Shown here: positions 45,298 through 55,200 of the stretch, piece after piece
Layout of the letters: every line of letters starts with the position of its first letter
How positions within the stretch are numbered: position 1 is the stretch's first letter
DNA from: Morinoia aosen
Taxonomy: Eukaryota; Arthropoda; Malacostraca; Amphipoda; Talitridae
Assembly (NCBI GenBank): GCA_030386875.1
Contig: CM059563.1
Coordinates: 51,835,602 to 51,899,601 of the forward strand
Direction of reading: 5' to 3'
Length of the DNA: 64,000 bases
Program-made: the position numbers and the translations under genes
Notes under the pieces: generated by a model
Database searches by the model: none
Told to the model about the DNA's origin: nothing
The model's input: the letters and a program-made list of their open reading frames with translations, nothing else

Positions 45298-47140
45298 TTT
45301 GCCATTCGCACTTAAATAAATTAATTAGTAGCATTAAAAATCTTACTCTAATTTATTATTAATTATTTTCTACTTCTAATTCGTAATCATTGAAGTTTTT
45401 GTGTAAATACATGAGACGATAAAATAACAATTTCCATTTTTCGAGAGAGAAGCCCTCTGGTGGCAATACTGCGCAATGCGCGTCTCTGTTTCAAATTGAG
45501 CACTCTTACTTTGGCGGTTGACTAGTCCGCTCACAGCATTTTTTCCCGTGAGTAATCAGTGTTAGAAAATAATCGTGTTCTTTCTTCGTTCTCGTGAGTA
45601 ATCAGAGTTAGAAAATAATCGTGTTCTTTCTTCGTGTTCAGTGAGTATTAATAGTTGACAGTGCAGTGTTATTAAGATACGTAGTTATGCGTAGGAATTG
45701 TGATGTAGCATGTTTTCATTCAGTGTTTTGTTTTTTTCTCAACATGACTTAGCGTAAATTTTGCGTCAGTTGTGCATTGCATTTCCGTGTCATGATTTTA
45801 TTATCAAAACATAATCATGTTCGTTCCCTTCTTTACTACAATAGTATATACCTGCAGTTTCCATTCATGATTCGATACTCGGAACGAACGCGGCTGAACT
45901 TGCCGGCGTTCGTTGTCGATGGCGTCTTTGTGTAATGGCGGAACCTCACACCGTCGTCTCTTGTCACTACTCCGTGACTATAATTCACTATAGGCATGTG
46001 TTATAGTAGCATTTATTTTTCTTACAACCGACTTGCAGTAGTTTTAAATTACGAAAAGTATTCATGCCTATGCTTGCTAAGTTTTGGAATTTCATTTCTT
46101 AATTCCATACTCTTTGAAACCTTTACGTAACCGCACTTATTTCAATAGCAAAACATTTCAATAAAATTTAATTTAACTCATCGCATTTTTGTGACAAACA
46201 CCCACTACCATTCGCCTATCTTGAGTGTGTGCAAATTGCCGGCGGCTTGGGCTGAGGCCGACGTGTAAAGCCGCTCGGCTAAATCGCCGCACGGAATTTT
46301 CATGCTTTCGTTTTCTTTTTTCTCCGCGTATTTTCCGTCTGTGAAATCAACGCTTAGGTTTTCCGTTTCCTTTTATCATTGGGGATATATATATATTTCC
46401 TTTAGTTCCTTTATTATTGCAAAGGATATCTATAAGGATTTTTCAGTAGGATTTATATCCATGAACTTTAGGATTTTTCTCTGTTAGTGCTTGTACAGTT
46501 ATAGGGATGTTTTCTGGAGCATTGAACAAGCGTTAATTTTCATTTCTTATGCAATTTTTAGCCGTGTTATGTCTTTTCGCTGTTTCATGAATCTTTTATG
46601 AAATCACGTGTTTCTCCAAAAAAACTTCCCCAATTTAACCTCCTATATTGCTGTCCTGCAGCTTCTTGCAAAAGTAGCAGTCACTTGATATTTTCACGAT
46701 TTTCCGTAGATCTCGTGTTTACTTGCATGTAGTCTCGGTAAGGAGTCACGATCTTTATTACCGGAAGTTCTTAAACCTAATACTCAGATTTTTTAAAGCC
46801 AGAGGCATTAGTGAACAGTTTTGACAGCTGAACAGTTTAAACAATTTATTTATTCTTAAAACCTGTCAACCAAAATCTGTCCTATCTCCTTGAGCTTGCC
46901 AAAAGTGAGGATCCTTAAAGTAGCTGGTGTCAAACCTGTAGGAGTTTCTCGGAGTTCTCCGTGTGGGAAGAGTTGTCATTATATGTTGGATTGCCAGTGG
47001 TGGAATGTCTTGATGTCTCTCCTGGAACGTTTCATCCAGCGCCTCTGCCCTTACAGGACCTCAACGTCATCACACACACACCATTTACAACATTCTCCCT
47101 GGGCCGCTTATGGGCTCTTTTCTACTTGGATTGCCTTTAG
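45298..47140 (+). repeat. Duplicated segment, copy 1
   Basis: Collinear with 48583-49830 in the same orientation. Shared blocks in order: CATTCGCACTTAAATA / GCATTAAAAATCTTACTCTA (45340; 48615), TTTTCGAGAG(A/T)GAAGCC (45437; 48718), TTAGCGTAAATTTTGCGT-like (45750; 49005), TTGCCGGCGTTCGT (45900; 49157), GATTG(C/T)CAGT(G/T)GTGGAAT (46989; 49678). Each copy has a splice-donor-like site after a conserved first block (GTGAGT near 45548; GTAAGT near 48822). Copy 1 also has a 46-bp tandem duplication (45547-45641). It looks like a tandem duplication of a non-coding or 5' exon region. Confidence 0.75.
45547..45641 (+). repeat. 46-bp tandem duplication
   Basis: CGTGAGTAATCAG followed by GTTAGAAAATAATCGTG and TTCTTTCTTCG occurs twice, with period 46 (starting at 45547 and 45593). 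It duplicates a splice-donor-like GTGAGT. Confidence 0.9.
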
Positions 47141-47304
47141 CCTGGTATATTCTCTAATTACGGGCCTAAATTCTCAACTGCCTAAAAGTACGGGTATCAT
47201 TGAATTAGCTTTACATTCGCTGAATTCCGCGTGCCTGGATCTTAAGTACTATTCAAACCCAGAGTCATCATCGCCATCAGGCTCGGCACCTTGATCAAAC
47301 TCAC

Positions 47305-47540
47305 CTGCTCCAAAATTAAGCACGCTTTGCCCACACACCTAGCTACGCACCGATTGAGTGCTTGTTCAAAAATTGCCCACAGTAAATTGATTATTCTGAA
47401 CTCCATACACTTAAACATCTCATCCACCGGCCGGAGCGACGCCAGCGCTAACCGAAGCACCACCGGCACTCCGGACCTCACTGGGGATTTCCAGTCAAGC
47501 TCATCGAAGTCCTCCTGGAACCACTTCAAATAAAAACCAC
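47305..47540 (-). CDS. Candidate second exon of the HSE-driven transcript, function unknown
   Basis: Bounded by acceptor TTATTTCAG and donor CAG|GTGAGTTTG. One frame is open throughout (two bases plus 78 codons), with segments FQEDFDELDWKSPVRSGVP, VLRLALASLRPVDEM and LLWAIFEQALNRCVARC. No family recognised. Upstream exon 1 has no ATG; the first in-frame ATG lies mid-exon, and an out-of-frame ATG precedes it, so the transcript may be non-coding. It continues to an acceptor near 46937 and a tandem poly(A) signal AATAAATAAA at 46845-46854 (minus). Confidence 0.35.
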
Positions 47541-48201
47541 CTGAAATAAGCTGAGTCCAAATCCGTTTTTCATTATCCCTCTCATAATTTTCCCAGATCA
47601 CTATCGAGAAATTGTTCGAGTTTTTGGCCGTCAAGAACTAAGTTCAAACTACCCCAACGGTCAAATCCCGACATACTCTATTATTCAGATGAGCAAGAAA
47701 GAATGATTATTTATGTGACTTGACTTGAGTGAGTGACTACAGAAGATACAATCTCTATTGGTTTAAATAACCTATCATACCTAAAAATTGCAGAGGAATT
47801 CCAAAATTATTTAAACCTGACTTAATCAAAATACAAAAGTTGAGAACACAATTAATTAGAAGCTGGAACACACAAAAGATGAGCAAACCATAGATGATCT
47901 CTGTGGACAGCAAAGTGTCTTAACACTATGCTCAGCACTAAAAAATATCTAAGGAGCAAATGCCAACATCGGCTAACACTGACAGCACAATACGGCATCA
48001 TCGGAGAATAGCAAACACGATAACAATGACAAAGATGTGGCAGTGAGCTTGAGGCTGGTGACTAACTAACACTGGCACAGAGACAACATAGTGAATATTT
48101 CTACGACACAATAACGAGAGCTCCCTAACACGGAACAAGTTACGACACAACACAGGAAAGTTAAGACATAATACACACTTATCGTTACACTTGATACTTA
48201 C

Positions 48202-48248
48202 AATTGCCCGCTCTGGGGCCCAAGCGCTAGGAGGATCTATAAGAGAAT
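48202..48248 (-). other. Predicted first exon of the HSE-driven transcript
   Basis: 47 nt from the initiator to a perfect splice donor GTAAGTAT (48194-48201). It has no ATG, so it would be a 5' untranslated exon. Confidence 0.55.
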
Positions 48249-48321
48249 GACGACTCTGCCTGGGAAGCCGGCCTTATATGCGCTTTGAGCGGACGAGCGT
48301 TTCCGGAATTTTCCGGAAACG
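48245..48321 (-). promoter_or_regulatory. Heat-shock-type promoter: four-unit HSE, TATA box, initiator
   Basis: Minus strand, in order: a perfect heat-shock element TTCnnGAAnnTTCnnGAA (48301-48318, inside the 24-bp palindrome 48298-48321), a TATAAG box (48274-48279), and a TCATTC initiator (48245-48250) that places the start at about 48248, 31 bp after the TATA box. Alternating TTC/GAA units are what trimeric HSF binds. Spacing fits insect heat-shock promoters. The transcript is predicted to run toward lower coordinates. Confidence 0.75.
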
Positions 48322-48582
48322 GATGAACTTGCGATATGGTTCTAGGTAAAAACGCCGTTCTTTCTTGTCGAAGTATTTCTTTGGTCAAATTTTAATAGAT
48401 TTAAGGGTAATGTTGAATGAAAATAGTGATCTAAAATTTTAAGAATGATTACGTTAACTTTATTTAATTTTTAGAAGATGGTTTTAATAATTTCTGAAAT
48501 TTAGACTGAAGTGCGGCTGAGGGCGATCACTACAAACTCACTGATATGTAGCATTAGCTACAAAGTGTAAAATTATAAAAAT

Positions 48583-49830
48583 TCTCATTCGCACTTAAAT
48601 AGCATAATTATTGGCATTAAAAATCTTACTCTAAATTATTATTAATAATTTTCTACTTATAATTAGTAATCCTTGAAGTTTTCGTTTAAATGCAAAAGAT
48701 ATAAAATAGCGCTCGACATTTTCGAGAGTGAAGCCTCTGTGATTGGCAACACTGCTCGGGGACGCATCGTTTCTGAGCGTCACTCTCTCGTTCGTCTTTG
48801 GCTTGTGCATTACAGCGTTCTTGTAAGTGAAAGAAATTAAGTGTTCAAATAGAGCAATAATCTGGTAAAGTATATCGTGTTTATTCCTTAGTGTGCATTG
48901 TGTTTTAAGCATAAGGTCTGGTCAGTGTCGTGCCAAACAAACATGTAAATAGTCGTAGGAGTCGTAAAATAGCATGGCTCATCCCAAGTGCTACCTCAAC
49001 ATGGCGTAGCGTAAATTTTGCGTGTCATGCTCATTCTTGTGTCAAGAGTATAGTATAGATGTTTAACCACGTCTTTCTCCTTACTGCAAAAAGATATACT
49101 TGCAGCTGTCATTATGATATTGCAATTCGTTCGTTGGATTATTTCGTGTGAGCGCACGGTGGATTTGCCGGCGTTCGTGCGGAAGATGGCGGAGCGTAGA
49201 CTGTTGTGTCATGTCATTTTTATGTTCACTGTATTTTGTTTAGAATATCCTTTTTTTACTACTAGATATACTTGCAGTGTTTTTTCAGTATGATTTACAT
49301 ATGGATGAATTTAGGACTGCCTTTTCTATTTTCTCGTACGGATATGGATATATTATAGAGTACAAAAATTATTTATTCATAATCTTGCAATTTTTAGCTG
49401 TTTTGTATTTCAGTTAAATTCCTCGAATCATGGTACTTAAATCTCATGTATTTTCCATAATTCCACAAAATATAATAACAGATTATTACTGCTTTGAAAA
49501 TCACAAGTCTTGCTGTCATGCTTATACTGTAATTCAAGCATAAAGGAACAGCCATTGCCGGCTGGTAACCTTTCTATTTTCTTCTTGAGCCTGTAAAGAA
49601 AGTAATAGCTTTGAGTTAAATCTACGGAAGAAGTTCAGGGCTTTCTCCGAGATGGGAATTTTACATTGCAGTGTAGGGATTGTCAGTTGTGGAATTTTTC
49701 CTTGATGCCTCTTCGAGAACCTTCTCATTCAGCGTTTTCGACTATTGCAGATCCTCGACGGCACCAAACGCCACAACACACATTCCCTGGGTCTGAGCTT
49801 TACTCAAGTTGTACATGCACTTGGTATTTT
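48583..49830 (+). repeat. Duplicated segment, copy 2
   Basis: Shorter, diverged partner of 45298-47140. See that entry for the shared blocks. Confidence 0.75.
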
Positions 49831-49862
49831 ATATATAACTCAACCATCGAGTTACTCCACCT

Positions 49863-50028
49863 GATTGCCTATTCTTGACGTGAGACGGTCTGACCTTTGG
49901 TCATATATCACATTGAAATCATTTGGTTCGGAGCTAGTAGAGCCTAGTATATTTGTTATGTCGTGCGCGCTAGCGGACTTTCTATCTTCTCTATCTTCGC
50001 TTCGGCACGACATAGAACGGTAGGCGCA
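49863..50028 (-). other. Candidate N-terminal exon (possibly DHX15), weak
   Basis: An open minus-strand frame starts at an ATG (MSCRSEDREDRKSASAHD) and runs about 50 codons to potential donors CAG|GTGGAG or GA|GTAACT. The charged RED-rich start resembles DHX15 N-termini, and the GA|GTAACT donor would give the phase needed by the exon at 22946-23110. Against it: the intron would be 26.8 kb, and the frame overlaps a hairpin (ATGTCGTGC..GCACGACAT, about 49957-50012), which suggests mobile DNA. Confidence 0.2.
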
Positions 50029-50351
50029 AGGGTTCCAAAAGAATTTCGAGGTTTCTTCGGTTTTATTTCTTATCCGAGCGACTCCGTGAATCTGCCCAGA
50101 AAGGTATGATTCAGAGTCGGACCACGAATTGCATGACATGAGAAGCCTAATTCAAGATCATAGTCGAATGATTAACTGATGCATATAGCACCGCACAACA
50201 AGAAAGTAACTCACACCTCAAGGGTACACGAGAAATAGCTGAGTGGGACATAAGAGGCCATAGAATAGTAGCACATAAAAAGAGAGTTCACCGCCCTGCT
50301 AACGACGTAGCACAACAACAATTCGCATTACCATTACTAGTATTATCATAT

Positions 50352-50510
50352 AAGAAAGTTTTAGCCTCCCCTGACCGCGACAAAGGTGTCCCAAGAGAGG
50401 AAAGAGGAAGGCACCATCTAGCGTGTAGTTGGGGGAACGCGGAATCTACGCACAGGGTGCACAGGAACAGTAGGCTGGGAAATAAGTTCACAAACAAGAA
50501 AGGTTTCCGT
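50352..50510 (+). repeat. ~350 bp dispersed repeat, 5' fragment (copy F)
   Basis: It begins AGTTTTAGCCTCCC and keeps GAGAGGAAAGAGGAAGGCAC and GGAATCTACGCACAGG, then loses similarity. It is the only copy outside the DHX15 half of the window other than copy E, and has the same orientation. Confidence 0.75.
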
Positions 50511-51738
50511 TGCATCGACGGGGAAGAAAAATAAGTCTCTAGTCGAGTAACACATTTAGAAAGAACACATTTATTAAATACACACACGAATATTGTAAAC
50601 TCGTGTCACTAGTCGAGGGGGATGGTTGAGGGCAATGTACTCCTAATCCTGCCCGATCTACATTCGATAATACGTGTAATGACAGCTATAAGAGACAGCG
50701 CAATTTCATGGACGATGCATTTCCATTGTGAGGTGAGAACGCTTTTGATAGTTTATATGTACATGGCATGAACTTCGTAATCCCTGACGCCAGGCAACAA
50801 TACATGAATCGCTTGTTTCGGCCAATGTTCAAAGTGTCCTTTTAAGGAAGCACAAAGTTACACATATGAATGTACATCCGTATCCAACAATCCTAACACA
50901 GCGGTCATTAGTCAATAAGCACTTTATTTGAACAAAGGTGGACGATCGCACAACAAGTTTATAGTTTTCACATGAACGCTTCACACTATAAAGGTATGAC
51001 GAGTTAGGTAACATCACAAGTTGAAAGAGGATACTCTAAAATACTTACAGACGATGAGGAAAGGTCCCTCAGTTTAGACCTGTGACAGCTTATTTTAGTC
51101 TGCAAAATAAGTGCCTACTCTGGCTTTCTTTACCCTATCCGTGGAAAAGAGACAGCAAATTAGGTCTCTAAAGCAGGGGCAAGTCACTCAGATCATCAAA
51201 TCACCATTATCAATAAATTCTATTATAAACAAAATGAGGGAGGCAAGTGCACGTTTGTCGACGTCGCTTTGAAAACACAAATCATATGAGCTAGTGATCT
51301 CAAATTTCTGCGCCTATTCCCAGTCTACTGAATGCCGTAACTTTAGGCTTCCACCTTGCTGACTGGCGCAACTTGCCCAGCACAGCTCATAGGTAAGAAG
51401 CCAATCAACTAAATTAAATTTGCTTGGTTCACATCTTTCTATTAATGAATGTTATAAATAATAAAAAGACAAGAGATAATACAAAGACAAGAAAATCGTG
51501 TTCCCAAGTTGGTACAAGTCTGGCACGACGTGCCATGAATTTTTTTATCAACAACTGATGTCTAATCCATGGAAGAATCACCATAGCTTTTATTTTCACT
51601 TCAGTACACAAATCTTTCAATAGTGAAGCAGTGGTTGGTTTGTATTATCAAATAAATATAAAATTTGCTATCTTGTGTTAATCTATGAAATGCAATAAAC
51701 TTCAAGTAATCCTCTGTATAGACTAAGAGGCATTGAAA
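50511..51738. other. No gene recognised
   Basis: Mixed-composition DNA between repeat copy F and the BEL element. No frame with recognisable similarity. Confidence 0.45.
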
Positions 51739-52233
51739 TGTCAGTCTCTCCATGTTGCATTTACTGCCCATGACACTGTTTACAATACTATGTATGACAA
51801 CATAGCTCACATGGCTTGGCTATTATGTAAATGTTGTTGAGCAAAAGGTTTGAACATTAACACAAATCACTTAGAGCAGTGAAACAGAGATAGGAAAGTT
51901 CATTAGTAAAATCACAGTGTTCAGCTAAAATACCGTTAAACCAGAACCTGACTAATTCCCAGCATTACACTGCAGCTTACTGGCTACACCGTGTGAAAAC
52001 ACCCAAAAAATATAGCTAGCGAGGTAACACGTCAATCGAATGGGTTTTTCACTCGAGTTCACTTCCTAAACAACGCAGAACTTAAAATTATCCGGGAACC
52101 TGTTCCTCCCACGCACTTCAAACAAATAAAACGTTGGCGTCATTCTTGCGGACGAAGCGCGGATCCGCAGAATGTTGCCGCAATGAATTTATCAAAATTC
52201 TTAAAATTTCCTCACGTCTTGTACGACGTGACA
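51739..52233 (-). repeat. Candidate 3' LTR of the BEL/Pao element
   Basis: It starts TGTCA directly after the polypurine tract and may end TGACA at 51739. The last 11 codons of pol overlap it. The far border is a guess because no second LTR exists in the window for comparison. Confidence 0.45.
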
Positions 52234-55200
52234 CTCCCCCCTCCTTTGTGGATTTTCTCCACTAAGTGCTGACGCCGGGGGGGGGCGGTGGATAAGGACT
52301 AATTCAGTGGCGGGACGTACCACCCGCTGGATCCCGTCGTTGTCGCTTCGTCGCGCGAGTCGTACGGTGGCTGTCCTCGACGATCCATCGTGACTGGGGA
52401 TGGTCTCTTCGATGACGCCTGTCGGCCAGGTGGTTCTCCTGGCCATCTTCTCTCTCACCAGGACTATGTCTCCTTTCTTTAGCGGTGGGTTGACGGCTCT
52501 CCATTTGCTGCGTTGTTGCAGTTCGTAGATGTAACCCCTCCTCCACCTCAGCCAAAACTGATCTGCCAGGTACTGCACCTTTTTCCATCGCAACTTCCCG
52601 TAAGCCGGTTCGTGTCGAGTGAGCGCGGGCCTGTCGTGCTGTGGCGTGCTGGTCTTCTGCGTCAGGAGCATGTTTGGGGTCACTGGCAGCGGTTCGTTGG
52701 GATCAAAGGACGTCTCCCACAGTGGAGTGGAGTTCACAATGGCTGCTGCTTCCTGCAGTAGGGTGTGTAACTCGTCGAAGGACAGAGAATGTTGACCGGC
52801 GTGCAAGAGGGCTGCTTCTAAACACCTTCGGATCTGACCTATCTTGCGCTCCCACACTCCGCCGAAGTGAGAGGCGTGCGGTGGGTTCATTTCCCAACGC
52901 ACTCCCAGGTCCGATAGGGCCCGACTGGCCTGCTGAACGTTGACTTCTTCGACTAGGTTCTTGGCTCCGATGAAGTTGGTGCCTCTGTCGGACCGCAGGA
53001 CTGAACAGGGACCTCGCACCGCTATGAACCTCCTGAAGCTGTTGATGAAAGTAGGAGTATCGAGGGATGGCAGCATCTCGATATGAACTGCGCGGGAAGC
53101 GAGGCAAGTGAGGAGAAGAGCCCAGCACTTTCTGAGGGGGGCGTTGCGTCTTGTGGCTGGTCCGTTGTTTATCATCCAGTGACCAAAGACGTCGAAGCCC
53201 ACGAAGGTGAAGGGCGGCGCGGTCTCGGAGCGTTCCTTCGGCAGTTCTGCCATTTGCGGGGTCAAGAAGGAGGCCCTTAGTCGCTGACAGATGGCGCAGT
53301 TCCGTAGTAACTTCTGTATCGCCCTTCGGCCGTTCTCGATGTGATACCCGGCTTCTCGGATGGAGGCGTGCGTCACGTGCCGGCCTTGGTGCTTCGTTTT
53401 CTGATGGTAATGCATCATGACAGCAGCGCTGATGGGGTGGTCGAAGGGGAGCAGCAAGGGGTGCTTGATGTCTTCTGGGAAGTCTGAGATGGCAAGTCTA
53501 CCTCCCACTCTGATCAGCCCGCTTTGATCGACGAAGGGTGCAAGGCTGGCAAGTTTGTGTCGAGGGGCTACGCTTCCCTTTCGGCGCATCCGGTCGAAAA
53601 GATCTGAGAAGGCGGACTTCTGGGCTTCCAGAACCAGGACGTTGTGAGCTAGGGCTTGAGGGTCGGCAACCGCGATGTGGCTGTTCTGGTCGGCTCTTCG
53701 GTGGAGGACTCTGTTGAGTAGCTTTTGCGACAGAGCTACTACCCTGGCGGCAATCCTCAGGATGGCCGACCATGAACTGAATTTTGAGAAGAGCTTGGAG
53801 AACAGAAATTCAGCGATGTCGCCCGTCGATCGAAGGGCTTGAACGTCGGCCCTTGTTTCGGCCTCGGGGAGTTCATCGGGATCCGTCGGGTAAGCCGAGG
53901 TGGAGGAAGGGGAGACGACGTCGCTGACTAGAAATGCCGGACCCTTGAGCCATTCCGTCTGCATTAGTCTCGACGGGTCAGTCGGCCTCGAGGCTAGGTC
54001 GGCGGGATTCGATGTGGTGTCGACGTAGCTCCATTGGGACGGGTCACTGCTCTGACGGATGATGTCCACCCTTCTCTGAACATACCGACTGAATCTCGCA
54101 GAGTCGTTTCTGATGTAACCTAGCACAACCTTGCTGTCCGAATAGAAGTATACTCGAGAGGGTTTCCTTTTCAGTTCCTGTGTCGTCTGCAGGCTTGACA
54201 AAACTGCTCCCACTGCTGCACACAATTCTAATCTGGGAATCGAGGTGGCAGCCCTTGGAGCCACACGACTTTCTCCGTGTACGAACGCGACGTGCCCTTG
54301 GCCGCTGTTGGTGGTCGTACGCAGGTACGCCACGTTTCCGATGGCCTCCTGCGAGGCGTCCGAGAAAATGTGCAAGGTTTGGGTGTCGTTTCCGTTCGAT
54401 TCTGGTGGAAGGAAGCACCTTGGGATCGAGAGCTCGTGCAGACGTTGGAGGCTCTGGAGCCAGCGCAGCCATGACTGAACCATGCAGCTCGGGATGGGCT
54501 CATCCCAATCCAATGTCTTGCCACCGGATGCTCGGTCGGTTTCGGAGAGCAGGTTTCGTAGGATGAGTCGCCCGCCGAGTGTGACTGGGCTGGCGAAGCC
54601 GATAGGATCGTAGATTGAGTTGATTGCAGATAGCAGTCCTCTTTTCGTGTGGGGGCGGTCTGGTATGTTCACTTTCAGCACGAAGCAGTCGCTGGCGATG
54701 TTCCACGACACGCCGAGCGTGCTGTGGTTGGGGGCTGTAATCAGATCGATGTCGTCTTCGGTCGCTCTCTCGCTCGTGGGGAAGGCCTTGAGGACCTCCA
54801 TGGAGTTAGACATGATCTTGTGCAGTCTGATGTGGTACCGTGACAGGAGATATTTGGCCGTTCGCAAGATTCCGATAGCTTTGGCGGGGTCCGGCGCAGT
54901 TCCAAGTCCGTCGTCGCAGTAGAAATGCGACGTTACATAATCTTGCGCCGCCTCGAGGTGTTCCGCATCTTCGGGCCGCGTTTCGCTGGCAGTTCCCTGG
55001 GCGGCGCGGTGGAGGCACATCGTGGCTACGGCGGGGCTGCTGGTGTTACCGAATACGTGCACGCGCGCTCGATGCGGCACGAGGGGCTTCTGGGGGTCGT
55101 TGTCGGCCCACCAGTAGAATCTCATTAGGTTCTTGTGATCCGGCGGTACGTGGAAGGCGTGGAACATGCTCTCGACGTCAGCTACGAAGGCGATCTTGTG

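Noticed and set aside
46890..47294. 134-residue plus-strand frame in duplicated segment copy 1
   Set aside because: The aligned segment in copy 2 (49560-49830) does not keep the frame open, so coding is unlikely.
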